Shown: positions 25,880 through 38,100 of the stretch, piece by piece | Layout: each line of letters starts with the position of its first letter | Position numbering within the stretch: the first letter of the stretch is position 1 | Source: Carya illinoinensis | Lineage: Eukaryota > Streptophyta > Magnoliopsida > Fagales > Juglandaceae | Direction of reading: 5' to 3' | NCBI RefSeq assembly: GCF_018687715.1 | Contig: NC_056762.1 | Location: 39,078,864 to 39,142,863 of the forward strand | DNA: 64,000 nt | Position numbers and translations under genes: made by a program | Notes under the pieces: generated by a model | Seen by the model: the letters and a program-made list of their open reading frames with translations, nothing else | The model's database searches: none | What the model was told of the DNA's origin: nothing

Positions 25880-26378
25880 TGCTTTATATATATATTGGAA
25901 ACCCAAAAGCAGCTGCGTTTGCCATATATAGCCATGCATGTTTCTCAATAACGCTTCAGACCATGCACCTAAATAATGCTTGAATGTCCATTTAAAGAGC
26001 CTATCAATTTAGCTATTTCGTCAGGTTAATTTGGAAAACATCTCATCCACCATTAATATATATAACTACTCTGCTCATAGAGCTATAATTGGCTTCTACC
26101 TACCCTCCACCATTATAAAATGTAGTGCTATTTGCGTGTAAATACTCTACCAGCCATATACTTTGCAAGAAACTAAGGAAGTTGCACAGATTTGATAAAC
26201 AGGATCGAACAGATCACGTGTGTTGATATGATGTTTCATGGTCTGAGTAGTTTCAAGGTGAGCCAAGCTTTCTGCACCTGCAAGAGGAGGGAGAAGAGTG
26301 TTATCATGAGAAGTTTGTGAATCCTTCAATGCTGAAGTCAGTTGGAAGCTATTAAGATAAGACAAGTATGTAGAAGAG

Positions 26379-27654
26379 TGTTGAACCCAAGGTTTTAAAT
26401 TTCATGTGATTATAAATCTACACATGGATTTTGATGATAACAAATGAATTCAAAAAATAAAGGAGTTTCAAACTCAAGTTGTCCACATAATAGAGTCAAG
26501 CACATCAAAGAACCAAGCATGAGCAAGAAGGAAACAAGTTCACATTAAAGTCATAGAATAATGTTGTAAATCTCTTAAAATTTGAAATTAGGATTAATGC
26601 TCAAAATTAATATTTTATCATAAAGCATTAAAATACATTTTCCACATGTGCATGAATATTTTTGAAAATTAAATTTGAAAATTTTGAAAGATGATTGATT
26701 GTCATCTTTTACATGTGCATGCCTTGATTAAAGGGTTGAACTTTGAAAATATTAAAGATGATTGATTGTCATCTTTCACATGTGCATGTTTTATTTGAAT
26801 ATTTTCAAACGTAATTGATGTTTTTTTAGACTTATACAAAAAGTAGATGATTTTGTTTGAAAAATTTAAAAAGTAAAGTGTGCTCATTTTATCATATACA
26901 AAAAGTAAAAGATTAGGTTTGAATTTTTTAAAAAGGAAAGTGTGCTCCTTTTGTCATATGCAAAAAGTAAAAGATTAGGTTTGAATTTTTTTAAAAAGTG
27001 AATGATGTTGTTTTTGACATGTGAATCTTTTTAAATTTGAATATGAAGTCTCATATGCCTATAAATAGATCATTTGAGAGCTTCACATTTACAACATCAA
27101 GAGCATACCACATTCATTCAAAGCTTTCATTCTCTCTTCTCTAAGCATTGAGCCTTAATCCTTGTTCATTTTGAGAGATATAGTTTGCGCTGTATTGTTT
27201 TTATTTCACTCATTGAAGAGTGTTTTCTGATAACCTACCCACTATCAGCCCTTGTAGCAGAAAAATGGTGTGTATAACCATTGTGTGTGTAGAAAGTATT
27301 CTACACGGGGAATAGTTGAATCACCACGTGTAAGGTGATTGCAAGTGTAGAGGGTGTTCTACACAGATCCTTTGTAGCGGTGTTGTTCAAAGGTGTAATA
27401 GGTTTCTATCTCCACCTAAAGGAGGTTGAATAATGAATTTGGGAATCCTTAAGGAGTAGCTTGAGGCGAGGACGTAGGCAGTGGGGTCGAACCTTGTTAA
27501 CATACTGAGTTTGCTTCTCTCTTACCCTTACTCTTTATATTTATTGTTATTTCATATTTTATTTATATTTTATATTATATATTTGATTTATAATTGTTAT
27601 TTTTTTAATACAACTCAATTCACCCCCCCTCTTGTGTTAGTCATCTGGGCAACA
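26379..27654 (+). mobile_element. Solo LTR of a Copia-like LTR retrotransposon, 1276 bp
   Basis: It starts TGTTGAACCC and ends GGGCAACA (TG...CA), and is flanked on both sides by AAGAG (26374-26378 and 27655-27659), a perfect 5-bp target duplication. The interior has TGTTGAACCCAAGG...GATGATAACAAATGAATTC, a TATA box at 27060-27067, tandem repeats at 26686-26790 (period about 67) and 26870-27000 (period about 66), and the CAATTCACCCCCCTCTTGTG end seen in large plant Copia (SIRE/Maximus-like) LTRs. No primer-binding site or gag-pol frame lies next to it, so this is a recombination-derived solo LTR. The orientation follows from the TATA and the terminal motif. Confidence 0.88.
27060..27067 (+). 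promoter_or_regulatory. LTR TATA box
   Basis: TATAAATA sits inside the solo LTR about 590 bp before its 3' end, a suitable place for the U3/R promoter. Whether it is still active is unknown. Confidence 0.5.
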
Positions 27655-27659
27655 AAGAG

Positions 27660-28300
27660 AATAAAAAATCATATATTTTTTCACGGACAGGATTATGTAT
27701 TTATGCTCGTCCTGAGCTCATCCGTCGAGGGAAATCATTGGGTTTCAAGTCGTGCCTAGGTTAGACATGCCACGATGAAATGTCAAGTCGAGATCAAGTT
27801 GTCCCATGAGTGCGCCATCACGTGTTTGATCCCCTTGACATGCATTAAATGTGGCATATCTCTAGCCTAGTACACTCGCAACCATGCACGCCTAGCCGCT
27901 TGGGCCCTATGATAGTCACTTGTTGACATACTCCTTTGGTAGGCCTTAGTTCCTTACTGAACCCTTAGGTTGTCGCTGCTTGTAGTGGGCTTTTCGACCA
28001 ACTCGAACTCTAGCCCAGAGACCCTTCTGAAGGGCGGGTGTGTTATGGGGGCGGTATAAACCCCTCCCACCTTGGACCACCTTACCTTCCTTCGGGTAGG
28101 CCTCGACCTTGGGCCACCTTGCCCCCTTGTCAGGTGGGCCGTAAGTCCCCCGACGTGCTATGGTCTAGGGTTACTGGGGGCCCTGGTCCGGGCCATTGGG
28201 CTCGGGCCCTTTTCCCCTCACAACATGCATGATTCTACTCTCTCTCTAGAGTTTCTCCTCACTCCTTAGTGAACTCCTACTCCTCCCTGAAGTCTCATTC
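27660..28300. other. GC-rich unexplained stretch after the solo LTR
   Basis: Clearly richer in G and C than its flanks, with CCACCTTGGACCACC-like and CTTGGGCCACCTTGCCC near-repeats at 28065-28125 and a TATAAACC at 28056. Open frames over it (28038-28232 and 28072-28269) overlap and look accidental. It is probably an old LTR or other transposon fragment; the class is not recognised. Confidence 0.45.
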
Positions 28301-29139
28301 TATTCGATGGTGAAATTATGATTTAATAGGATGATATTGGTCTCATCTTGTGTGTTGGTCCCCTCTCTAAAAAAGATCTTTTATAAAATTATTTTAATCT
28401 TATAAATTAATTACTTATAAGTCCAATTTTAAAAAATTTAATCCAATTTAAAAATTAAATATATTTTATCTAAAATAAAATTATCTAATACATGATGACA
28501 TATTTTCACTATTAATAATAATAAAAAAAGTTGGATGGTTTTTATGATAGACATGACACATTTTATTTTCTCTTATCGTCTGCATACAGTTTTACTGATA
28601 AAAGAAAAGTCTTTTCCTTACAATTTGCCGAAAGGCCAAAAAGACACTTTAAAGTTGTTTCCTGCTACTATGCAGCTCTTCTATAGACTACAGGCCAATA
28701 GTTGCATACATAGGCTCATGTTTGACTTTTTTCTTCTTTTTCTCCCCATTTTTTTCTTCTTTCATATATATATATATATATATATATAATTGTATTAAAC
28801 TATTGATGCAGTGTTATTTGGATTTTTTTATTATTTACATTTCCCATTCTTTCACATATTGATGTAGTTGTATTTTGTTTTAGAATTTTTCTTTTTATTT
28901 TTGAAATAGATTGATTACTACTTGGTTTGGCTTATATATAATTATGTCTATTGAATAGTTATTTATTATGTCTATATTGAAAGAGACATAATTAAGAATT
29001 TTAATTTAGATTGAATATAACTTGATGATTTTATTTCTTTAAAAGAATGCATATTATCATTTCAATTAGAGAAGCAGCTGGGGAAAATTTATCAAATCTA
29101 CAAACAAGCATGGAAGCTGAAATCAAAAGACCAGCAATC
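28301..29139. other. Intergenic AT-rich DNA
   Basis: Contains a TA run near 28765-28788. No gene seen. Confidence 0.5.
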
Positions 29140-29470
29140 ACAAAGATGGGTACCCCCCCCCGGGGCTAAATCAATGGAGCTTCTCTTTTAATGCTGCAAT
29201 TAGATACTCCTATTCCACTGCCTCCGCTGTATATTGGGACTCAGAAGGCAATATTGTAGAAATATGGGCCTAAAAAATTCCAACCACTAATCCAGTCATA
29301 GCAAAGGCATAAGCAACTCTCTTGTCTTCGTGAGTGTCAAACACCTTCACAAGAGTACATTTACTCTTAAAGGTGATGCACAAAATGTTATTGATGCCAT
29401 TAATAACGAATCTCCTCTACCTGTTGGCAATTAACTCCAATTATAGATAATATCCGTCAAAACCTTCACC
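29140..29470 (+). pseudogene. LINE remnant, RNase H-like (RVT_3) domain, plus strand
   Basis: With stops and shifts tolerated, the plus strand reads FNAAIR...TASAVYWDSEGNIVEIWA, then IPTTNPVIAKA, then KGDAQNVIDAINNES. These are the D...E...D landmarks of the RVT_3 RNase H-like domain at the C-terminus of plant L1 LINE polyproteins. Several stop codons interrupt it. It lies about 600 bp from an oppositely oriented LINE remnant. Confidence 0.6.
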
Positions 29471-30068
29471 CTCATGAAGATTAGAGAGTAATCAAATTAT
29501 ATTATTTTTAAAATTAATGGGTGTACTTAGTGGCAGAATTTAATTTTTGGTTGTATACCCTTTCTATTATACCCGACTGTATCTTATATATAGATAGTGG
29601 CAAAGACCCTCTTTAAAACTATATGTATTTCGTACTCATTTCTTAATTATATTAAGCATGCTTGATTAGGAAAAAAAAAAAATCAATGTATTTTTTTTAT
29701 ATGAGTCTCGCTATTATCACGTGGTGTATTGATGTGGAAATAAATGCGCTGGTAAATGAATTTCCTCAAATTTAATTGCTTTCCCACCTAATATTGTAGT
29801 ATTTCAGCAATCCGTAGCAGCGAATTAAAGATGACTTTTCAGGTTAGCAAAATCCTCATTAATCATTTGATGAGGAAGTAAATAATTGCATTCCGGTATA
29901 GCTGCCTACCTTTGTTGTGTACGAAACATAAATGCGAAATGCTGTCTGGACATGGAGATGATGATTCCTCCCTCCTTCCTTTCTTTTATCAACCTGCCGT
30001 ATTTTTTAAAGCTGACGGTCAAATCAAATTTATATATTTTTCACTTTTTTTTTTTCAGCAAACATGCA

Positions 30069-31075
30069 TTATATTAAAAAGAAAATATATAAAGTATAAG
30101 TTGGATCATTTCCATTTTCTATATGTAGAATATAATTAGGGATACTATGAAGGGGTATTCGATCAAAATTCAATTTAGTTGTTGTCCATTGTATCGCAGA
30201 ATACACATTAATTTTGAAATCGGTATTTTTTTCTGATCCTTCAATCTTCTCAAAGATGAAGGTTTTGACTAATGTCCACCTTGATTGGGGTGAAAGAGAT
30301 TCGTTTGTTATAGCATCTATAACAGTTTGGACATCGCCTTCTAGGACTGAGGGCCTTTTTTGTAGTTGGTTTGCTATTTGTGTTGCAAGTAGAGTAGCTG
30401 AAGCCTCAGCAAAGGTTGGGTTGGTGCTTTGGATTTGTAGAAGTCCTAACATTAATAATTCTCTCTTTTGAGTCTCGGCATACAACTAAAGAGGTTGAGA
30501 ATGAATCTCTAATTGTTGCATCAAATGAGTAACTCCAATGATTTGAAGGCGGGGGAAATCCATCTTAAATTAAGGAGAATTTTTTCCTTTTGTTCCCAAA
30601 TACTTATTTATAAGCTTGGTATGTAGTTTCTGGCTGGAATGAATCTTTTGCAAGTGATGAGGATGAATTATTGTAAACAATATCATTTTTTTTTTCTCTA
30701 GATGAAATCCATTGTGATCATTGCAAATAACTAAAAATGGTGTATTTCTGATTTTGTTAAACCAAGTTTAGATGTAGGGTTTATTATCAATTTTATCTAG
30801 TCAATCATGGAATTGATCGGTAGTGTTGCCAGATTCAGAGGCCTGCTACTAAACTTCCACAGCATTCAAACCACAGGGCAATTAACAAAAAGATGAAGTA
30901 AAGTTTCTTCTACATGGTTGCACAGAGGACAATATTCTTATTGTAAGTTTGGAATAATGTTGTTCAGCTTAGCCTTAGTTGGGAGAATGTCCCATATTGT
31001 TTTCCAAAGTAAAAGCTAATTGCAACGATCATGCATTTTCAATCTCCAAAGGTTTTTGAGCTAGGTGCTGGAAAA
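30069..31075 (-). pseudogene. LINE remnant, zf-RVT plus RVT_3 domains, minus strand
   Basis: Minus-strand translation from 31050 reads LWRLKMHDR, LLLWKTIWDILPTKAKLN, then CPLCNHVEETLLHLFVNCP, which is the zf-RVT zinc-binding domain that follows reverse transcriptase in plant LINEs. Further on (frame 30069-30485) comes AEASATLLATQIANQLQ and LEGDVQTVIDAITNES, the RVT_3 RNase H-like domain. Several stops separate the pieces, so it is dead. The reverse transcriptase core itself is not present. Confidence 0.75.
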
Positions 31076-31456
31076 TTTTGAAGGATGGTAAAGGTTGAAT
31101 GTAAGGATGGTGAAGCCTGGGAAATTTCAATTAAAATAGCCTACCACCTTGAGGTAAAAAATTATGTATTTTCCAATCGAGTTTTGTTATGTATCAACAA
31201 CTATTCCCCAACTCATGTTTTTTTTTTTTTTTTTAAAATGTTAGCCTTGATCACCGAACGCAAAACCTATCTCGCTCATCTCTCTCTGACCTTCTGATGT
31301 GTTTTCATTCGTTTGTCAACGATGGGTTTGACTGCCACGTTAAGTGTATGGTATAAAATGGATTAAGGGACCAATGAGAAAAATAATTCTTTTAGATTAA
31401 AAGAAAACTTCTGAATGTAAAAACATATATAAATCGACATACCGATCAATTGATAT

Positions 31457-31594
31457 CACTACAAGAAAATTATTTATTTGTGGACAATGATTTAATAAGA
31501 AAATGACTATTTTTTATTAAAATAAGTTCGTTTTTACCGCAAAGAGTCATTTTTTCATAAATAATATGTCACAAATGCTTGTTTTCTTATAGTG
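31457..31594. mobile_element. Short CACTA-type MITE, 138 bp
   Basis: The left end CACTACAAGAAAATTATTTA and the right end, complementing to CACTATAAGAAAACAAGCAT, form an imperfect inverted pair that runs about 26 bp to TTTGTG. Flanks TAT and GAT match at 2 of 3 bases. The interior carries GTGGACA/TGTCAC hairpin bits as in larger CACTA elements. Confidence 0.65.
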
Positions 31595-32099
31595 GATCAT
31601 GGCCTCATAACTTATATACATGCAATGCAATAAATCATGAATAATGCCCGGAAAATCCTATAACCGACATTTATTTATTTCTCAAAATTTTAATTAATTT
31701 ACCATAAACGAAACTTATAGCACCAATATAATACAACATCTCTCTTATCAACCTAATTAAGATATTGCCTAATCAATTTATCAATTTAAAAAAACTATTA
31801 TTTTTTAATGGGATTCACATTCTTACAAAGAGCCGGAAATTATAAAAAATTAATAGTGAAAATAAAAATTGCATGAAAAAAGAAATCGTAAACTGGTTAA
31901 TTAGCATTTATCAACATAACTTTTCATTAAGTACTTGAGAGAATATCAACCACCAAAAAAAGAAAATGAAAAATTTTGTTGATTAATGTAAAGAAGAAAA
32001 TTCATCAAACCCCACCAAGAAATTTAAAAGACCAAAAAAACAAAAAATGAAAAAGAAAACATGAGTAGAAGATTTTAGATGAAAAGTCTAATGGTATTT
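31595..32099. other. Downstream region of the C2H2-like gene
   Basis: AT-rich. It likely includes the 3' UTR of the minus-strand gene. No other feature seen. Confidence 0.45.
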
Positions 32100-32975
32100 T
32101 TACAATTTATAGATGATAAGAAAGCAAGGCAACACCGCACGAGAATCCAACACTAGCAGCTCCCCGTTCTCGCCGCTCACCGAGTCGAATCCGACTCGGT
32201 CATCCAGCAATGAGCCGACTCTGAGGTTCTTACAGACCCGACCCGAAATTACCCGGCATACTAGCATGGCCCTCCTTCCTCTACCACCGCCGGCGCACTC
32301 GTGGGCCCCACCGCTATCGGAAAACGTGCAAATCGCCGATCCCTTCCCCCCCGGGAACGTCCAAGCCCTGCCCCGCGAGTCGTACATCCCTCTCGCCGAG
32401 GTGGGGCCCAGACAATGGAACCCCATAACTTCGTTCCCGTCCGCGACGCACCGCGCATTCTCGTCCCAAGCAGCGCCGTCTTTCGGACCGAACGCGCCTG
32501 CCCGGGACTTGACCGTCTCGCGGTATTCTTCGAACCGGGCCACGGTTCTCGACGCGTTCTGGACCTTGAAAATCATCTCGATCTCACCTGTAAAGGCCTT
32601 GGGGCTCCAACTCGTGAGGAAGATAATCTCTACGACATTACGAGAAGGGTGGCCCTCATGGAGCTCCATCAGTGCCGGGAGGTAAGGGTCCGGAGCACCG
32701 GCATGCCCAGCAACAGAATCACTCAACCTAGACCTGCTTGGCGGGGTCTGAATGGCCTCGTCCTTATACTTCGAACCGGCCTGCCTCTTGGCCGGCGGTG
32801 TCGATTTCGGCTTGTTCTTGGGCTTTTGCTTGGTGGTATCGATCACGTCCTTAATGCTGCTCTGCATACTCTTCCTGCAACTGGCACTGGGTAATAGATT
32901 TTTCGGGTTGGGGTGATAAACGTCATCGAACGCTCTGGATTTGCAGTGCAGCGACTTGAGCCACCCGCTCGCCAT
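32100..32975 (-). CDS. Plant C2H2-like / PARP-fold family protein lacking the zinc finger, intronless
   Basis: An uninterrupted 291-codon frame of markedly higher GC than its surroundings. The N-terminus carries WLKSLHCKSRAFDDVYHPN (about 5-23) and a basic linker (residues 46-72). The conserved part starts at LPALMELHEGHPSRNVVEII (99-118) and continues with IEMIFKVQNASRTVARFEEY (132-151), CVADGNEVMGFHC (176-188), AMLVCRVISGRV (236-247), and ends GFDSVSGENGELLVLDSRAV followed by LPCFLIIYKL. I recognise this as the family of plant proteins named C2H2-like zinc finger proteins, whose C-terminal domain resembles a PARP catalytic fold. The usual CxxCGKxF...H...H finger just before LExHE/HH is absent, and the His-Glu-Gly-His stretch remains. 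Molecular function is unknown. The family assignment is from memory of the motifs. Confidence 0.85.
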   Translation of the reverse strand: MASGWLKSLHCKSRAFDDVYHPNPKNLLPSASCRKSMQSSIKDVIDTTKQKPKNKPKSTPPAKRQAGSKYKDEAIQTPPSRSRLSDSVAGHAGAPDPYLPALMELHEGHPSRNVVEIIFLTSWSPKAFTGEIEMIFKVQNASRTVARFEEYRETVKSRAGAFGPKDGAAWDENARCVADGNEVMGFHCLGPTSARGMYDSRGRAWTFPGGKGSAICTFSDSGGAHECAGGGRGRRAMLVCRVISGRVCKNLRVGSLLDDRVGFDSVSGENGELLVLDSRAVLPCFLIIYKL

Positions 32976-33200
32976 TCAAAACCAAGGTTCAGATACTCCT
33001 CTTAAGCAAGAATCTCTCTTTCCTCTTTCTCTCTACAACAGAGAAAATTCGTAAGGTTGTCTTCGTTCTGGTTGGGTGCCTGCGTCTGCTCTCATGTCGC
33101 TCTTAGGGCTCTGTTATGTTATTTGCTGTGGTTGGGCGTTGGAAGAAGAATGGGATGGGATGGCCAAGGCGCGATATTAAATGGTGGGTTTGACGTGGTT
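32976..33200 (-). promoter_or_regulatory. Upstream leader and promoter region of the C2H2-like gene
   Basis: Reading on the minus strand from 33200 toward the ATG, the segment includes a purine-rich AG leader (complement of TCTCTCTTTCCTCTTTCTCT near 33010-33035), typical of a plant 5' UTR. No clear TATA box was identified. Confidence 0.4.
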
Positions 33201-33546
33201 ACGACAGGCACACTTTAAATTACGTAATTACCCTTATGTTGATCTCAGTATTACTCACGTGGACTCTCTGTCTCTTTTCTCTCTTGTCTATTCCATTTAT
33301 TAAGAGGTTTGTTTTGGTCATTATCGTATTCATATTTTCCATAATTTCTTCAGTTTGTTTTCCTGATTTTAATTTTGTGGAAGGGGAGACTTAATTATAC
33401 CAAATTAAGAGCCTTAATTTGCCCATTTTATAACGTTCATTATTGCCCCTTCCTTCTAAAATATTTTATTAAAAATAATGTTATATACAATTCTAGTAAG
33501 ACGGTACTACAGCCACCGATAAAGTATACCGATATTTATAATGAAA

Positions 33547-33727
33547 GTATTTTATTTCATCTCATTTTATTATTATAATTTTTTTAAATTTTTACATAAA
33601 ATATAATAAATAATTTAACTTTTTCGATTCTTAAAACAATAATAATATTAAAAATTAATATTTTAACAATATTTTATTCAACTTTCATTATAAGTTATCT
33701 CATATCAACTTATTACCCAAACAGCAC
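33547..33727. repeat. AT-rich MITE family A, copy 5
   Basis: The closest match to copy 1 over the core, with the right end ACCCAAACAGCACC, complementary in style to the GGTnnTGTTTG left end of copy 2. This suggests inverted termini for the family. Confidence 0.6.
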
Positions 33728-33836
33728 CATAGTGTTAAAGTATTTTTTTTATTTGTTAAAGCATTTTTCCTGTATTTAAAAATATATATAAAAAAATAAA
33801 AAATACAATACTAAAAAATAAACAAACACAAATGGT

Positions 33837-33863
33837 AAAAAAAAAAAAAAAAAAAAAAAAAAA
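33837..33863. repeat. Poly-A run of about 27
   Basis: A-run near MITE copy 5, possibly a retroposon tail. No duplication found. Confidence 0.85.
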
Positions 33864-34596
33864 CTGATCTGTACAAATGATAGGTACACTTTGTCAATGC
33901 ACCTATCATTTTCCAATATTATAATATATTCAAGTCTCATGCACCCTAATTGAAAAAAGTGAAGTTTAATATTAAAAAAATAAACTTTTCATGCGTTTTA
34001 AATTTATTTATTTTTTCTTTAAAATGAGCGTTCGAGAGACTTGAACGTTATATAATAATAAATATCAATTCTCTTTTCTTATTTTATTTTTTTAAAACCC
34101 ACAATTTTTTGCTGACTCCTTGATCTGCCGGTACCATGCACTTTCTGTCCAATTCAAGGTTTACTAAACAGGCTAAGTTTTTGCTAGAAATTAGATTTGG
34201 GCTATCTGCTAAAGATCCCTGACTTTTTGTGTCACCCACATTACACGCTTGTATTCCATTACAGATTCTTCTTCTTTTTCTTTTTGAGAGATCAGAATAC
34301 AGGAACTTGGATCATTGCTGTTTATACATTCAGTTGTTGGTGATGTACTACCTAATTAATCTTCTCAAGTCGTTTTCTCAAAGAAGTTTGCCGTGCCATC
34401 TAACTTTGAATGGTTCTTTAAATTGAAGCAATAATAACTATTTCAGTCGTGTTGGTGAGCTTGAAGTTTTCGATGAAATAGGAAAAGCTAGCTAGGCCCT
34501 GAACCCACGATTTTGTCTTTAGCCTCTCCATATTCACACAATTCAACCACTCCATTAAAGTCCCCCAAAACAGAGCATTCTTCTAGCAAAGCAATT

Positions 34597-35118
34597 TTAT
34601 TTTATGCCTGCAGAGATCAGCTTGCCATTCAAATAGGCAGCATGCATCTTTAAATTCCCTAGTCTTAAAAAAATAGAAAGTGATAAGGGAATCGTGGGTG
34701 TGGAATCTTTTATAGGAGTTTGAAGTGGAACAGGTGGGAAGGGGAATAGAAGAATAGAAAGAGAATGGAAACTGGCAGAGAATGCGTCTAAAAAAGCACT
34801 GAAATTCAAACCAGTAGTAATAAAAAGACAGTTTTTCTTCAACTTGTTTATTATTTTATGAACAGTGCATCCAAACCTCATTATAGGCACCACCAAGTAG
34901 CCATTCAGTGTGACATTGGGATAATGCATATATATGCATGGCTTGTACTTAGATTGGAAGGAGACAATTACATTGAGATAATCAAAGCCTACGAATAATT
35001 TTATACTTGCATTATATATTAATTGCATACCAAACACCAAGGGGTCTAGAACTTCAGGATTCGTGATGGATAATATATGGACAACCCATTGGGGAAAAGT
35101 TTCAAACTTAAAAATCAA
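34597..35118 (-). pseudogene. Probable degraded LINE RNase H-like fragment
   Basis: An open frame of 173 codons. Near its start it contains PLVFGMQLIYNASIK and then FDYLNVIVSF, spaced like the (G/A)MQLA..ASIK and EGDxLNVI motifs of plant RVT_3 domains, but with the catalytic Glu before Asp replaced. The second half has no match I recognise. A chance frame or an unrelated gene fragment is possible. Confidence 0.4.
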
Positions 35119-38100
35119 ACAGTCTCCAATATTTGCTTTATTCTATGGTCATTATGAGGTTTTTTATGGTGTTTAATGAAAAGAAGTGCACGGTTTTAGC
35201 AGGATACATAATAAAAAGAAAATGTTTGGTGGGTGGGAGTGGGACTTGGGAGGTTGGGGCTGCTGGTGGAGTCTTGCCAGCCTTTGCTCTCACGCCTGTG
35301 GAATTTATCTGATGATCAGTCCCGGGAACTGCGTTCTTTATATCTGGGCGGCGTGCTTCGATTCAACAGCTAGCTCCATAACTTCACTGTCAGACTTCAT
35401 TAAGGTCTGTTAAATCGGTAATGCTCTAAAATATCATTTTTTTTTTTTAAGTAATTCCTCTCCAGAGTTATCAATAAAATTAAGATATTGTCTTTTTTTT
35501 TTTAAATATCTTTCTTTTTGTCAAATTGTGTAAATTTTGAGGGCTACATGATTTGTTTAAGCTATGATTATAAACTGTTATTCAAGTTTTTCTCCGGCAA
35601 GCTTCATTTATAAGATGAAGCAGGAGGTGATGATCATGATAGACATCAAATTTATTGGGTTTGGCTCACCTAGAAGACCGAATATTGGATGCAATATAAT
35701 CTAATAATTATATATGTAGTGCATTAAACATCTACATAATTTTAAAACTGCCGAATGTAGCGAGGTTGTTATGACACCGTGTTGAATCCGCCAACGTTTT
35801 AAATTCAGATTGTTGTATCAACAAATTAAGGTTACTGCTTTTAAAAAATAACTATTTTTTTTTTAAAATTTTTTCCTCAAGGCAAATGATAATACATTAT
35901 CATTAGACATGAGAACCATTACAAATGGTAGGGCAGCATTTAAATTAATTAATTAATTTACTGTTACAAAAATAATTAAAATAATTAAAGTACACTAGCT
36001 TGAAGAAATGCATGGCTCTAGGCGCTAGTGGTCGGCACAAGGATGATTTTTCGGTCGGTCCATAATCAGACAACTCTTAACACATCCTCTCGTATATGAA
36101 CTAATTAATTATCGGACCACATGATCGATCGAGTCTTTGGATGATTCTGAAGATGAGTACTACATACGTACAGTACATGAATAAATTGAGAAAGGCTGGT
36201 CTCTTACCGCGCGGGCGAGGAGGGATCTTAATTCCTGCATCATGCAATTTTATATAAACTCAAGAATAATCGAAGAGATTTCAAGATTTCTCGCGGTTAA
36301 CACCTCTTGGGAGAACATACGTACGTACCTGAAGAAAGGCAATGATATAAATTGAGTTTGATAAATCGATGCATCTCTGCCATTAATGCAGCATGGAAAT
36401 TGGCTCTTGGCGGCCTGCTCCTAATCCAACCATTTTGTGTAAGTTGTTGAAAAGCTTAAAGTCTACTCTTAAAAGAAAGATACAAAGTTGGAAAAGGAAC
36501 TCAGTCTGGTACAAGTGATTTTCAATGTCCATATTGATTTTGACTGCTGGAATCATGCAAAATACTGCAATAGAATCATGCAACACCCTGGGATTTTTCT
36601 GCAAGGTACACGTGGAGAATTTGACGTGTATTATTGAAATGTGATTAGCAAGCTGAGTTCGTAAAGGAAGGAGCTAGCTGGGGTTGGGGAGTACTGGGAC
36701 CCCTGTGTAGGTGTTCTGGTCCCTCACATGTTTACTAAACTAATTCCAGGATGTTAACATCTGATCATCTGTACCACACACAATGTTGCGTTGGATTCAT
36801 ATTATCATGTTTCAGATCTATGGAGTTACCCGTGACATTGGCCTTACGATATATATTGTCTTTAGCTGGGGGTCGACCCCATCCCAGTTTGGTGGATTAT
36901 TATTGGGCTATGGTTGTCTTTCCGGAGTCGGGACAATTATCTCTCACCCGTGACTTATCCTAAATTTGATATCAGTGCACATGAATAGAAAATGAAAAGA
37001 AATAAATAAAGAAAAAAGAGGAAGCAGTGCTGCTTTTTGGCAGAGTGAAACAAAGTAACCTCAAACTGAGTTTGTCCTTTTTATCTGCTTTACGTCTCTT
37101 CGGCATCTTTTTGGATAATATTTTCATATCTTACTATACCTAATGCAACCGAAAACTGTGAGTTGGAAGTTTGCTTAATTACTGATCCTATAAAATAAAT
37201 ATTTTATTAAAAATTAAATAAAATATTATTATAATATAATTTTTTTTATATTAATTTTCTTTAAATTTATAAAGTCACATGATTAATTCTAAACATGATA
37301 GACTGGTATTTTTTGTTTAGATTTCCACATTTCCACATCATTGATACATGCAAATGGTAATAGAAATTGATAACAATCACAAATTATATATATATATATA
37401 TATATATGGATGGAACAAATTAAGAAAAATATTCCAGCATTAAAGAAAGATTGAATAATAGGTTGTTGAAGATGACGATCAGGCACATGCATGCTTAGAT
37501 TTGATTAATACATATGAAAGAATAATATGGGCTGCATGCTCTCCGAAGTTGACGGTTTAATTAATTTGAATCCATCATTCTCCAAAGTTGGTGTCAAGTG
37601 ACCGGCCATGTTATACAGTACTTCATTATATTTGCAATATTTATATATAGATGGCATGGCTTGGCCTTCCATCTTTTAATTTTGCCTCTCGATCGATCGT
37701 GCATGATTTAAGAAGTGGTTTCGAACTAGTACTTAATTCAACTGGTATTTTATATATGTTGCTTTCAAACTGATCAACTGCATGTTAACCAAATTAAAAG
37801 ATCAATATCCAGAGAACATCGGCTCCTCAACATTTTATTCAATGTCACATGATTGATTGATGCACATGTATGGGAGAGACAAGCACACAAATTGTAGAAT
37901 TGATATGCAGCCCTACATTTTCTAGATCGATCAGAGATAGCTTCCGTTACCGGGAATCGGCCGGCCGGCATGCATGCAGTTGACCTTAATGATTTGTACA
38001 TTAATGACACGAACCAATAATTTCATTAAATCAATTATTAAATCATAATATTTGAATAGATTATATGATCAAATTCAATGTGTAATTTTCTAATCAATGC

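Noticed and set aside
28038..28269. Two overlapping frames rich in Pro and Gly
   Set aside because: Accidental openness in a GC-rich patch. No motif, and the frames disagree.
32113..32894. Long plus-strand frames (190 and 197 codons)
   Set aside because: Shadows of the minus-strand C2H2-like gene, kept open by its high GC. The minus translation carries the conserved family motifs.
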